A DNA stretch of 64,000 nucleotides from Liolophura sinensis (Eukaryota; Mollusca; Polyplacophora; Chitonida; Chitonidae), in contig NC_088307.1 of NCBI RefSeq assembly GCF_032854445.1, positions 5,144,001-5,208,000 of the forward strand, written 5' to 3'. The number at the start of each line of letters is the position of its first letter. Position 1 is the stretch's first letter. A program made the position numbers and the translations under genes. Of the stretch, positions 41,664-47,815 are shown one piece after another. The notes under the pieces are model-generated. The model was not told the origin of the DNA. It did not search any database and saw only the letters and a list, made by a program, of their open reading frames with translations.

Positions 41664-41749
<86 letters not shown>

Positions 41750-42785
41750 CATGACAGAAATTCCTAGTTTGGGGCACCCGGGTTCCTAGCAAGGAGCATG
41801 AGATGATCAATAACATAAATGAGCGAACTGTTGACTTTTGCCGATTCCTAACATTCAAAGTAGGCCAACTTCATGACCCTGAAACCATCATATATGGAGG
41901 CTAAACACATTCTGATTACTCTACCAAAAAAAGATTCTTACCTATAAGCTAAATTTTTCAAGCAAATCACTTTTGAAACTATTTTAATCTTTATGAACCC
42001 CAATTTGATTTGCAAAAAAGGGGACATGGCTCACAATATAAAAGCGGCAACCAATCGGATTCTGATCGATGAGGTTGCAGGTTCGAATCCAGCTGTCGCA
42101 GGTTCAGGTGCGACTTTAAATTAGGTATCTAGCGAAAGGCGGTTGTTTATTCCTGGCTATCTTTTTTCCCTCCACCCACAATTTAGACTGTTGATATAAA
42201 AGTGAATCATTCTTTGTGTGTATTTTCGTATACAGTTTAACTGAAATAAGTTAGCTAGGCTATAACATTTGATTTTTTTTGACTGGGGTTGAATTATTTC
42301 TGCTATAGGTAAAATAACTTCCTCTTCCTCTCCATCCGCAGCGGTGAAAATTTTTCTATTTATTCTTTTTTTCTTTTGTAAAAACATAACTTTACGTGTG
42401 AAATAATATTTTCCCAGAAACTCGGATTGACTGTTGATAAACACTTTGATAGGCCGCCATGCTATGATAAGTATATGCAGAAAATAAGCCAAAGATTCAG
42501 ATGAAGTCGTATGGGAGCGTTAAACCACAGCGGTATAAATATCTGTCTTTATCTACTGTCTTATTTCTGCTCTCTCTGTCAGAACCGAGTTTCTTTACCC
42601 GTCTGGTCGGTTGGATTTGCGGAACATTCTCCTCCCAGAGGATGACTCCAGAACAACAAGAGGCGCTCAACAAGAAAATGATCCAGATGGCGCTGTCAGT
42701 GGATCCAAAATGGCGCAAGATCATAACACTCAATGGTATTGTTTTGTTTGCAATCGGAGCCTTTGTCTGGGGATATTTCGCCTGA
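9609..42785 (+). CDS. SLC5A: SLC5-family Na+/solute symporter (SGLT/SMIT2-like), complete, 15 coding exons
   Basis: Sodium-coupled uptake of a sugar- or inositol-like solute across the plasma membrane. Coding exons: 9609-9692, 15811-15882, 28809-28913, 29182-29241, 31270-31374, 33293-33398, 34093-34173, 35236-35456, 35679-35814, 36547-36654, 36870-37020, 37660-37828, 38775-38990, 41520-41658, 42583-42785. They total 1956 bases, or 651 residues plus stop, close to the usual 650-680, and every junction keeps the frame with AG/GT borders. By recalled alignment with human SGLT1 (constant offset of 17), N61, E85, D187, Y273, K304, S375, S376 and Q440 are kept. H83 is S66, T287 is S270, W291 is F274 and S389 is A372. 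N-glycosylation sequons lie in the loop near residues 225-235. The family has 14 membrane segments, and the last one is encoded by exon 15. The start ATG has an in-frame TAA at 9585. Exon 13 text ([15 protein letters not shown]) looks closer to SLC5A9/SLC5A11 than SLC5A1, but the substrate cannot be assigned. Confidence 0.93.
9852..9985 (-). mobile_element. Dominant-family SINE in SLC5 intron 1
   Basis: ATTTATTTGATTGG tail, then a diverged core with AACCGGGCAAACCC. Confidence 0.65.
10186..10890. repeat. About 115-bp tandem repeat, about 6 diverged copies, SLC5 intron 1
   Basis: Landmarks recur in order: ACCATATCGCCCAAA, TTTCGTATTAATCTTG, ACACCTAACGGTGTGCACCC, GAGAGTGGCATGTAAC. Confidence 0.85.
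11283..11546. repeat. CTGTAATA fold-back with a SINE in the middle
   Basis: Left side repeats ACGTTCTGTAATATA and ACGTTCGGTAATA. The right side carries the complements (TATTACAAAACGTACTTG, CATTACCGAACGTA). Confidence 0.45.
11382..11470 (+). mobile_element. Dominant-family SINE 3' end
   Basis: ATTCTTGAGTACGACGTAAA and an (AAAT) tail of nine units. It sits inside a fold-back sequence. Confidence 0.7.
11547..14555. other. SLC5 intron 1, mostly unique sequence
   Basis: Apart from a SINE part at 13030 and three loose GATGGAAAACGC copies near 11925-11965, I see no gene or ordered repeat. Confidence 0.45.
13030..13130 (+). mobile_element. Dominant-family SINE, diverged 3' part without tail
   Basis: GCGGATGGTCGTGGGTTTCC and CTCTGCCCGG are clear. 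The end is lost. Confidence 0.6.
14556..14892. repeat. 20-bp tandem repeat, about 17 copies, SLC5 intron 1
   Basis: Unit CACGACAACAAAGGTGGCAT with point variants. Because 20 is not a multiple of 3, all frames cycle and stay open. Confidence 0.92.
14893..15810. other. SLC5 intron 1, 3' end
   Basis: No gene-like frame. Ends in the pyrimidine tract and ttgttgcag acceptor of exon 2. Confidence 0.5.
15811..15882 (+). CDS. SLC5A: SLC5 exon 2
   Basis: Residues 29-52, [20 protein letters not shown] then KWWA, the highly conserved family signature after TM1. The acceptor is ttgttgcag and the donor gcg|gtaagt, phase 0. This small exon precedes a 12.9-kb intron, the largest in the gene. Confidence 0.95.
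15923..15950 (+). repeat. Perfect 11-bp hairpin near the exon 2 donor
   Basis: CCTGAACCGTT, loop CTATTG, AACGGTTCAGG, about 40 bases after the splice site. A further partial copy of ATTGAACGGTTCAG follows. Confidence 0.6.
16345..16570. mobile_element. Possible fold-back element
   Basis: AGTCAGATTTAAGCTTAACT near 16361 pairs imperfectly with the complement of AGTTAAGATTAAATCTGAAT near 16533. Boundaries are uncertain. Confidence 0.35.
16637..17095 (+). mobile_element. Composite repeat ending in a dominant-family SINE 3' part (copy 1)
   Basis: A unit of about 455 bases: TATCACTCCTAGTGTTAATG, a middle block with GACCTTTGGCAAGTTACTG, then the SINE 3' end and (AAAT) tail. The same unit lies inverted at 20750-21196, so the composite moved or was duplicated as a whole. 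Confidence 0.7.
17560..18895. repeat. 31-bp tandem repeat, about 30 copies, with a diverged leading part
   Basis: Unit TAGTCTGCTTACGTTGTGGT plus ATTGTCTTCAA from about 17960 on. 17560-17960 is a related, longer and more diverged unit (GTGTGATATTTTAACTGTCC). SLC5 intron 2. Confidence 0.9.
18896..20749. other. SLC5 intron 2, unique stretch
   Basis: A 106-codon frame at 19599-19919 shows no family features and no splice support. 20520-20580 has motifs of family R (GCACTAAGCATCCCTGAGAC). Confidence 0.4.
20750..21196 (-). mobile_element. Composite repeat, copy 2 (inverted relative to copy 1)
   Basis: Same block order as copy 1, read on the other strand, with only scattered differences by eye. 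SINE part at 20750-20880, partner block at 20930-21030, unrelated end to 21196. Confidence 0.7.
21197..22019. other. SLC5 intron 2, AT-rich stretch
   Basis: Only an imperfect repeat of TTATTCAAAAGA near 21735-21800. The open frame here looks random. Confidence 0.4.
22020..22270 (-). mobile_element. Dominant-family SINE, nearly full length
   Basis: Tail, core, CTTCCCACGTACGACCG module and the start of the tRNA-like head (GCATTGGTGGAAGGCTCCTG) are present. Confidence 0.75.
22443..22575. mobile_element. Short MITE with GGGGCCAGTTT ends
   Basis: Left end GGGGCCAGTTTTATGAAACT, right end the complement of GGGGCCAGTTTCATC. The interior has TTAGCTA motifs. Confidence 0.6.
22830..23008 (-). mobile_element. 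Dominant-family SINE with internal deletion
   Basis: Core GCGGCCAACATTATGGTGG runs straight into AAAAACCCATGACC, so the CGGGCAGAGCCC block is missing. Confidence 0.75.
23389..23520 (-). mobile_element. Dominant-family SINE 3' half
   Basis: Ends abruptly in CCGCAGATTTTG, where it abuts the third-family SINE. Confidence 0.7.
23525..23762 (-). mobile_element. tRNA-derived SINE, third family
   Basis: On the minus strand it has a B-box GGTTCGAATCC (near 23690-23712), then GACTTTCAGTCGGGA, and a second GGTTCGAATC near 23627-23640. The internal repeat of the TpsiC-like arm is distinctive. It is not a foldable complete tRNA. Confidence 0.5.
24200..25520 (+). repeat. Dispersed repeat family R, copy 2, with 110-bp array
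   Basis: 24200-24840 holds two diverged full units (GTGATGACAACACGACC, GTTACGTGTGACCATTTCCC). From about 24845 one end of the family is amplified in tandem. Confidence 0.65.
24845..25515 (+). repeat. 110-bp tandem repeat, about 6 copies
   Basis: Unit includes TTTTACTCTCCATGCTGTGG and CCCAGGATTCTGCTGTGGAC. Copies differ by a few bases. Open frames here are shifted copies of the same repeat. Confidence 0.9.
25629..25914. mobile_element. MITE with long terminal inverted repeats
   Basis: Arms of about 85 bases pair end to end. The left arm contains AACAGAAAGTCCTGTTGTCT and the right arm carries its complement with few mismatches. The centre repeats TCATATTCAACATAATATCC. No coding sequence, so it is non-autonomous. 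Confidence 0.75.
25915..26794. other. SLC5 intron 2, nothing recognised
   Basis: 26100-26230 has TTAAGACTAAGCCTCACTTA-like blocks that could be an old fold-back. Confidence 0.35.
26795..27800. repeat. 28-bp tandem repeat, more than 25 copies, SLC5 intron 2
   Basis: Unit GCAACTCTAAAGTGTGTGTG plus GATATTGA. The left end (26795-26990) has an older variant with GTGTACGGTATACGCGGAC. Confidence 0.9.
27801..28808. other. SLC5 intron 2, 3' end
   Basis: AT-rich, with a small direct repeat TCTGCAGTCGTCGGAGGT near 28620-28660. Ends in the exon 3 acceptor. Confidence 0.4.
28809..28913 (+). CDS. SLC5A: SLC5 exon 3
   Basis: Residues 53-87, starting [12 protein letters not shown]. It carries sugar-site equivalents N61 and E85. 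The histidine normally found in SNIGxxHF is replaced by S66. Acceptor ttttcag, donor tct|gtaagt, phase 0. Confidence 0.95.
29182..29241 (+). CDS. SLC5A: SLC5 exon 4
   Basis: Residues 88-107, [20 protein letters not shown], matching the TM2-TM3 segment ending VPIYI in the family. Acceptor tttcag, donor ggg|gtaagt, phase 0. It is only 268 bases from exon 3. Confidence 0.95.
29590..30345 (+). mobile_element. Crypton-like tyrosine recombinase relic in SLC5 intron 4
   Basis: 29690-29890 encodes [17 protein letters not shown], then [14 protein letters not shown] and [10 protein letters not shown]. After a frame change 29960-30000 gives [10 protein letters not shown], and 30090-30160 gives [19 protein letters not shown], where the tyrosine and preceding helix of the catalytic domain lie. 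This set is known from Crypton-derived DUF3504 proteins (ZMYM/QRICH1/KIAA1958 group). Stops and frameshifts show it is dead. It is in the same direction as the host gene. Confidence 0.7.
31270..31374 (+). CDS. SLC5A: SLC5 exon 5
   Basis: Residues 108-142 with the family motif [12 protein letters not shown] followed by a membrane segment. Acceptor ttcacag, donor tcg|gtaagt, phase 0. The next intron holds the 16-bp polypyrimidine array. Confidence 0.96.
31498..33165. repeat. 16-bp polypyrimidine minisatellite, about 100 copies, SLC5 intron 5
   Basis: Unit CTCCTCCATCTCCAAG with C/T and A/G variants (CCCGAGTT, TCCAGGTT). All three + frames are open for about 600 codons, and long minus frames are open too. 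The apparent proteins are artefacts of a stop-free 16-base unit. The array ends about 125 bases before exon 6. Confidence 0.95.
33293..33398 (+). CDS. SLC5A: SLC5 exon 6
   Basis: Residues 143-177 ([16 protein letters not shown] onward) plus one base of the next codon. Matches the AD(I/L)(F/Y)SGA segment of the family. Acceptor ttgtacag, donor g|gttagt, phase 1. Confidence 0.95.
33434..33621. mobile_element. MITE, 47-base inverted repeats, in SLC5 intron 6
   Basis: Left arm 33434-33480 with ACAGGTATAGCGCCATCTGG, right arm 33575-33621 its near complement. It starts 35 bases after the exon 6 donor, so the fold-back would form close to the splice site in the pre-mRNA. Confidence 0.75.
34093..34173 (+). 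CDS. SLC5A: SLC5 exon 7
   Basis: Encodes [20 protein letters not shown] onward, a classic SLC5 signature. D187 corresponds to SGLT1 D204. Phase 1 on both sides. A 54-bp tandem array starts at its donor. Confidence 0.96.
34174..34885 (+). repeat. 54-bp tandem repeat starting at the exon 7 donor, about 13 copies
   Basis: Unit AAGGCTTAGTCTCACTTAAC, TCAGGGTCCAC, AGCACCTTGTCTATA(g/a)ACTGTT. The first unit overlaps the donor itself (GGGTAAGGCTTAGTC). Confidence 0.9.
35236..35456 (+). CDS. SLC5A: SLC5 exon 8
   Basis: Residues 205-278. It begins in the EVGGYQEM segment and runs through an extracellular loop with sequons NVT, NDS and NNS, at about the position of the known SGLT1 glycosylation site. 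It ends in AWYFCTEQ, where SGLT1 has LWYWCTDQ. Phase 1 in, 0 out. Confidence 0.96.
35679..35814 (+). CDS. SLC5A: SLC5 exon 9
   Basis: Residues 279-323: [19 protein letters not shown], then a membrane segment ending [11 protein letters not shown]304 aligns with the sugar-site lysine K321 of SGLT1. Acceptor gaacag, donor g|gtaaat, phase 1. Confidence 0.96.
36040..36138 (+). mobile_element. Dominant-family SINE 3' end, diverged
   Basis: Only GGCGTTAAGCACCAATCAAA and the tail are clear. Confidence 0.45.
36547..36654 (+). CDS. SLC5A: SLC5 exon 10
   Basis: Cysteine-rich extracellular loop: [20 protein letters not shown], then CSNIAYP and LVIRLMP. The four-cysteine pattern is the one known from SGLT and SMIT proteins. 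Acceptor tttcag, donor g|gtaagg. Confidence 0.96.
36870..37020 (+). CDS. SLC5A: SLC5 exon 11
   Basis: Encodes [20 protein letters not shown] and IFNSAST, the Na+-site helix. S375 and S376 match SGLT1 S392 and S393, but A372 stands where SGLT1 has S389. Ends KELMVVG plus two bases, phase 2. Confidence 0.97.
37050..37510 (+). repeat. Dispersed repeat family R, copy 3
   Basis: GGTGACAACACATGCAGAAT and GTTACGTATGACCATTTGCC. Split by a SINE at 37195-37279. Confidence 0.6.
37195..37279 (-). mobile_element. Dominant-family SINE 3' end inside another repeat
   Basis: Interrupts a dispersed repeat (37080-37510). Core ACGCCGTGCTCAAGAATATT is well preserved. Confidence 0.75.
37660..37828 (+). CDS. SLC5A: SLC5 exon 12
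   Basis: Residues 410-466 with [21 protein letters not shown]440 aligns with the sugar-contact Q457 of SGLT1. Acceptor ttccag, donor ccg|gtaatc, phase 0. Confidence 0.96.
37936..38016. repeat. 28-bp tandem repeat, 3 copies
   Basis: GATCAGACAGTCCGTATACC plus TATACTGG. Confidence 0.85.
38066..38216 (+). mobile_element. Dominant-family SINE 3' half, well preserved
   Basis: CGTACGTGGAAAGGTCTGCC through CACCATAATGCTGGCCGCCG to AAATAAATAAAA. Confidence 0.8.
38365..38600. repeat. 16-bp tandem repeat, about 15 copies
   Basis: GATGGGATCTATATAC and variants, with a GATC in every unit. SLC5 intron 12. Confidence 0.9.
38775..38990 (+). CDS. SLC5A: SLC5 exon 13
   Basis: Residues 467-538, [17 protein letters not shown] through CGQPDYRPG and HYLHYA to [10 protein letters not shown]. 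The donor CAG|gtgagt is close to perfect. The last 30 coding bases and the donor are the founder of the tandem array that fills the next intron. Confidence 0.96.
38991..41215 (+). repeat. Exon-intron junction array: about 38 tandem copies of the exon 13 end and its splice donor
   Basis: Each 55-63-base unit carries GTTAACTACAC(c/t)TAT, then GAACAGGTGAGTA, homologous to the last 30 coding bases (residues [10 protein letters not shown]) plus about 23 intron bases of exon 13. Early units (39000-39350) are 55-60 bases and diverged. The central part is very homogeneous, with 56- and 63-base types that alternate as a 119-base dimer. Nearly every unit keeps CAG|GTGAGT. Confidence 0.95.
41520..41658 (+). 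CDS. SLC5A: SLC5 exon 14
   Basis: Residues 539-584, [20 protein letters not shown], then an acidic cytoplasmic linker. The acceptor tttgcag is clear. The 3' end is inferred: ATA|gtgagg at 41659 is the last GT before a long TA run and gives the phase (1) that exon 15 needs. Confidence 0.85.
41665..41746. repeat. (TA)n microsatellite, about 41 units
   Basis: Begins a few bases after the inferred exon 14 donor. Codes for alternating Y-I if read through. Confidence 0.95.
42046..42160 (+). mobile_element. SINE head with B box
   Basis: GGTTGCAGGTTCGAATCCAG gives a good B box, followed by TAGCGAAAGGCGGTTG. No acceptor-stem pairing is visible, so a SINE fragment in intron 14 of the symporter is more likely than a tRNA gene. 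Confidence 0.45.
42583..42785 (+). CDS. SLC5A: SLC5 exon 15 (last membrane segment and stop)
   Basis: Read in phase 1 it gives [16 protein letters not shown], a charged linker, [20 protein letters not shown] and WGYFA then TGA. This matches the conserved family ending VNxNGIxLxxxxxFxxxYFA. Acceptor ctctgtcag. Confidence 0.92.
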
Positions 42786-42884
42786 TTACGGAAAACCTCT
42801 CAATGTCATGGACTGGACCGTCCAGAGTCCATTTAAACATTATCAGACTCTGTAAACTGCCACACGGGTGTCGTCGACAGCATA

Positions 42885-43020
42885 TATCAGAGATCTTTAG
42901 TTGGAAGTTACAACTTGTAACTTGTAACTCCTAACTTCAAACTACAAACTACGATCAGTTTACCTATTCTAGTTTGAAGTTACAAGTTACAAGTTGAACT
43001 TGTAACTTGTAACTAAATTT
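42885..43020. mobile_element. MITE-like fold-back (AAGTTACAAGTTACAAG)
   Basis: Multiple inverted copies of CTTGTAACTTGTAACT around a centre with TTTACCTATTCTAG. A relative is at 62307-62420. Confidence 0.6.
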
Positions 43021-43980
43021 CTCTATTGTCACCTGGATTGCAATATGTATCCAAGTTGTCTGAAAGGTCCCACTAGGGACTACAATCTTCACAAAATCCC
43101 TTAATTCCCAAAACCAATTTTAAAATATAGAGATTAAAAGGTAAGCACCTCTAAACATTATGTTAGAATATATGGCTCGCTCCTCTGTTATCCTGTACAC
43201 TGTAAATATTAACGACACATAACGCCTTGCTGTTTTATTTGTATGCAGATGTCTTATCCATAGACGTGTTACATGTATATGGTGGGACTGTACACGCTGG
43301 CTGGTTTCCTTTTTGTAATATTGACCTTTTCAGTGTATCATTTCCACGTTTTCTTCAAAACATTGAAGAAAACATGTGACAGCTCTACTAGAGTGGTGAA
43401 ATAGCCGGGTTTTTTTAACATGTATATACATGCCTATAGGTTTTTGCTGTGTACAAACTGTTCATAAAAGCCCTAAAAGATAAGTAAAGAGAAATATGTG
43501 CAAAAGGCATTTAAAGGCCCATGAAACCAAAGCCCGCTGAATGCAGGTGAAGGCCAGTGAAAGCAACGGTTAGGAAACGCAAAGCACAAATTTAGCCACA
43601 CGCAGAAAAATAAATCGCCTTAGCACGTAAAGGCCAGTAAAGGTAAATCGTGTATGTGGAAAAACACGTAGCCAGTAAAAGCTTAAGTTGGGCAAAATCA
43701 CTTAAAGGCACCTAAAGGCTAGCTGTGTACGTCCGTCAGGTCGTTCATTTATTACATCGATGGCTTTTCATCATGACTTCAGCTGACTGTAGGCTGTTAT
43801 TTTGATATACATTGGCTGAGCTGCGTTCGCGCCACGAGATTGTCCAATCGACATTTCTAATTCGGCCAGTAGAATGAAAGAAGGACGTGGGCTATATTAT
43901 GCGATTGTAAGATGCGCCATATCGCATCATCTGAGCACGGCTTATGAAATAGATCTGCCCTGGTTTCATTTCACTTGTCT
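43021..43980. other. Downstream of SLC5: 3' UTR and spacer
   Basis: No AATAAA close after the stop; one lies at about 43608. 43490-43730 repeats AAAGGCCAGTAAAG-like motifs loosely. Confidence 0.35.
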
Positions 43981-43981
43981 C

Positions 43982-44150
43982 CGGCCGTACGTGGGGGGGG
44001 GGGGGGGGTCTTTCAGCAACCTGCAGAGGGTCGTGGGTTTCCTCTGGGCTCTGCCCGGTTTCCTCACATCATGATGTTGCCCGCCGTGGTATAAGCGAAA
44101 TATAAGGCGTAAAACATCAATCAAATAAATAAATAAATAAATAAAATATT
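43982..44150 (+). mobile_element. Dominant-family SINE 3' half with poly(G) expansion
   Basis: A run of about 16 G at 43992-44008 interrupts the CGTACGTGGG module. Its downstream flank is shared with the 55.7-kb copy. Confidence 0.75.
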
Positions 44151-44364
44151 TCGAACTGCTTGCATGATCCTGAGCAGACCGACAATGAGCTATTTTTCTA
44201 CATTTACAGTACTAAAATGAACAACAAAGACACGATAAAAATGATTATCTGACTATAGATGATGGGTTCTTATTTATGTATGATTGCGTCTGGTTAAATG
44301 TACAACTTTGGCTACTATATGCAGTTTACAGCTATATTCTCTTTGGTTTTTATAAATAACGTAA

Positions 44365-44369
44365 AGTAT

Positions 44370-44400
<31 letters not shown>

Positions 44401-44456
44401 TTTGATTGGTGTTTTACGCTGTACTCAAGAATATTTCACTAATACGACGGCGGTAA
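44365..44456 (-). mobile_element. Dominant-family SINE 3' end with long tail
   Basis: Tail of about ten ATTT units, then TTTTACGCTGTACTCAAGAA. Confidence 0.75.
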
Positions 44457-44654
44457 CGTGAAGTAAGAAAGTATTTAAAATTATATACTAAGAATTTTGA
44501 AATTTTATATGCTAAGAATTTTGAAATTTTTTACCTGATGTCGATCAGAAAAGGCCGTTTTACACTGTGAAAACATTTCGCCAAATACGCTAATCTGTGG
44601 CTGTAATATAAAAATCGAGGCCCCAATGTTACTAAATTTAATTCTTTGTCTGTT

Positions 44655-44730
44655 TTCGGCCCCGGTCGTATGTGGAAAGGTCTGCCAGCAACGAGAGATG
44701 AACACGACGTAAAACACCAGTCAAATAACT
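44655..44730 (+). mobile_element. Dominant-family SINE with large internal deletion
   Basis: GGTCTGCCAGCAACG joins directly to the ACGACGTAAAACACCAGTCA end. Confidence 0.6.
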
Positions 44731-45317
44731 ATGTGTATTTCTGTTAGCACTAATATTTTGAGCCATCACGACATAAATGTTAACTGTATTTTAAATGCTT
44801 ACTTATACATTGTATTCATATAAACCGTGAATTCCATGTAATTCTATATCCATCCATCCGTGCAGCTATCTATGTGCATTTATATTTTCGAGTGATAGCC
44901 TTATTAATATTTTTTGAAAAGAAACATGTATGTTCTTAACATCGACAGAAATGTTAATAAATACTGCTGATGGCATTGTCCAATTCCACCTATGTCTAAT
45001 AATTCTTATTACCTTTTTTTATCTTTTTTATGATAGAAAAACGTCTTCCGGCCTGTTACAAACGTTTGTAAGTATCACCATACACCCATGCTTGCATCAT
45101 GCGGGCGATGGGCCGATTACACACAAATGGCTGATTAAAGTACAAATTTCAAAGTTAATTTTAGCGCTTTATTTTGTTAACCTGTGGGTTCAGATCACAA
45201 TCGCAGATGTATGACCGTCGCACAAAGATGGAATTTCTGTTCGATTATTGGATTGAGTGATCTGTAACTCAGTTTACACCATAGAGTTTTTTACTTATGT
45301 AAAAAGAGAAAACGGCG

Positions 45318-45430
45318 AGAGCTAGATTCGAACCTGTTACCTCTTTGGCCACGCAGGAATGACTAAATGAATGAAAGATTGAAGCTTAACGCCACATCGG
45401 CAATATTTGGGCCCTATCGTGGGGAGAACA
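45318..45430 (-). mobile_element. SINE fragment, fourth family
   Basis: The minus strand has a tRNA-like GGTTCGAATCTAGC. The body contains the complement of GCTTAACGCCACATCGGCAA, a common animal SINE tail module. Confidence 0.45.
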
Positions 45431-46040
45431 AGTTGAAAACACGAGGCGGTAATATGGTATCCTTAAGACGGATATGAAGTAATTAAGTAGTAAAGCGAGG
45501 AAGGCAGAGTTCTATTCTTCCAGCTCTACAAGATTCCCGTACGGTGCGCGTACAGCGATACACATTCGTACAGTATGACGTTGTTATGACGTAAGCATAT
45601 GACGGATCACCACATTTCTGCCATTGTAAAGAAGTGGCTTCTACTAGAGAATGGAAGTTACTTAAGGGAAGCATGTGTTGAATGTGTATATAACGACAAT
45701 TGTTAACATATGCTCACTGAAACATGATCCGTAAAAACATGGAATGAAAGCATAACTGAATAAGAAATAGGGTAATGCTATTTCCCACTGGAAATACATT
45801 TAACAACACCTGTTAACTTTTGCGGTATAAAACAGTACACTGATTCACTTACCTACCCATAACAAAATCCTTAGTCCAACCTGGACGGTTTCTTGCACGT
45901 GGATTTCTAACTGGTTTGAGGTTAACCGCTCGTCTAGGATTGGTTGGATACGCTACATTTTCTAAAACTGGGATAAACAATGTATCATCATCTCCCTCTC
46001 GGTTAAGAGAATCTTCTGGTTCATAGAACGGAGAAAAATA

Positions 46041-46330
46041 CTACTGGTTCCATTTCTGACCGTTGGCCAAGACGTACGTGTGTGGACCAATCTGTTTCCG
46101 AATTGCAGAAGGAGAAGTGTATTTACTTTCCCCTTTCCTGAATGACCATCGTTTCTTTGTTAATTCGAACAAGCACTCCCCAGGTGGAAATTTTCTGAAC
46201 TTAACTGCAAAATATGGCAGTATGTTCAAAGGCAAATTATTTCTTTGAATTAGGTCATCCAGAGGTAATCTATGGTTTGAGGGTTGTAGGATCCTCATCT
46301 TCTCCTGTAGCATGTTGTAAGTGTACACTT
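46041..46330 (-). pseudogene. Gypsy integrase C-terminal tail
   Basis: Encodes KGESKYTSPSAIRKQIGPHT then YVLANGQKWNQ, the usual SH3-like tail. It follows the RNase H directly, so the integrase core has been deleted. Confidence 0.65.
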
Positions 46331-46367
46331 GTAATGGCCCCGCAGGAGTTCGAAGTCACAATCATCT

Positions 46368-46790
46368 TCACTTATGGCTGACTCCAGTGTGGACATATAT
46401 ATATAATATATCTGCGATAGTGTTTTGTGATCCAGATTTGAACTGGACAGTGTAATGGCAATGTAACAATCGGGCATCCCATCGAGCAATTCTCATAGGG
46501 CTGTAGCCAGTGCCTGTAGAGGAGAGTAAGGTTACCAATAATCTGCAAAGAATAAAATGTCTTCCCCACATATACATGTGCCACTTTTCAATAGCCCATA
46601 CATAGGCTAAGGCTTCGCGTTCTCCCACAGAGTAATTACGATCTGCGGCAGTCAGTGTTGCGATGCACAAGTTACCATAACCTCGGATCCATCTGGAGCA
46701 ACTTGAGAAAGGGCTCCATCAATACCGTACGCACTGGCATCGATGGCAACAACGTCGCGATTTGGATCAAACAACGCGAGACCTGGACTG
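46368..46790 (-). pseudogene. Gypsy RNase H remnant
   Basis: VVAIDASAYGIDGALSQV is the first catalytic-Asp strand. After a frameshift come NYSVGEREALAYVWAIEKW, WGRHF, LLSSTGTG, RIARWDARL and GSQNTIAD, in family order. Confidence 0.85.
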
Positions 46791-46829
46791 TCAACGATAT
46801 CAGACGTAGTATCGAGAAATGTATTAGGC

Positions 46830-46985
46830 ATTTAACTAAGCAAATCTTCCACTGTACGAAGAGGGAATTTGTCACAGACAATTGCCTCCTTAGGCTTGCT
46901 CAGGTCAACACATAAACGAATTTTGTTGTTTTTCTTTTTCGCAACAACAATGGAGAAACCCATTCAGATGCCTCGGTTCGCTCTA
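46830..46985 (-). pseudogene. Gypsy RT N-terminal segment, truncated
   Basis: Encodes EASEWVSP and, one frame over, KKKNNKIRLCVDLSKPKEAI then FPLRTVEDLLS, the conserved entry to Gypsy RT. A stop follows at once and the YxDD core is absent. Confidence 0.75.
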
Positions 46986-47354
46986 TTATACTTAAACTAG
47001 GCGCAAACTTCGATGTGTAAGGAGTATGGTAACTAACGGAGCTTTTGCTGCACGGGTTTTACATTTGCACGAGTTTTCACATGATGAGTAAACCCTTTAA
47101 TTTGGTCTAATTATCAGAGAACGAGTCGGGAAAATCTGATCTAATCTTTGCAGGTATAGGGCTGTAGACAGATGTAGGACTGTTAATGTTAGCTTCAGTG
47201 TTACAATCAGTAATAACAGGCTCAATTACTGTAACCTGAGATAGCGGCAAATGACAACTAGCAGCTGTAGAAGTAGTAAAGCATGACTCTGTACTGCCTT
47301 GGATATTAAGACCCAACCCTTGGATGAAATCCTTACCAGATAAGCTAGAGCCTT

Positions 47355-47815
47355 TCTGAAATGGAATTGACTAAAGTTCAACAGTGGCTTCCAGCCAACC
47401 GCCTATCACTTAATATCGCGAAAACTAAGTACATGCTAATAAAATCTATCAGAAGGGGACACACAAATGTCCCCCTGCCCCATTTTAATAAACAGTGAAA
47501 TTATCTCTATTTCAGAATTTAAATTCTTTGATTTAATAACAAGCCTCCGTGGGTCTCTCGTATAACGAACATCTGCCAAAAATATCCAGAAACATAGGAA
47601 TCATAAGCCCCGTAAAATGTTCACTCGACAAAAATGCTTTACTTACACGATACTATTCCCTGATTAACCCTTACTTAACATATGCAAACTCTTTATGGGG
47701 AAATACTTATCTGAGTCATCTCAAGCCTCTAGAAATTCTACAGAAACGACCGATTTGCATCGTCACCTTCTCTCGTAAGACAGAACATACAGCTCCACTC
47801 TTCAAATAATGTTAC
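47355..47815 (+). mobile_element. Non-LTR (LINE) reverse transcriptase C-terminal relic
   Basis: Encodes MELTKVQQWLPANRLSLNIA then KTKYML, and after breaks YNEHLPKISRNIGIISPVKC, YSLINPYLTYANSLWGN and LEILQKR. This is the thumb and end of a LINE RT of the Jockey/CR1 general type. It lies tail to the Gypsy relic, on the other strand. Confidence 0.8.

Larger units (their letters stand above)
46041..47345 (-). mobile_element. Gypsy-type LTR retrotransposon pol relic
   Basis: Read right to left: a protease-adjacent piece (47107-47345), the start of RT, RNase H, and an integrase C-terminal tail. The catalytic RT core and most of the integrase are missing, and frames change repeatedly. No LTRs were found. 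Confidence 0.8.

Noticed and set aside
42060-42120. tRNA gene on the plus strand
   Set aside because: Good B box but no closing acceptor stem.
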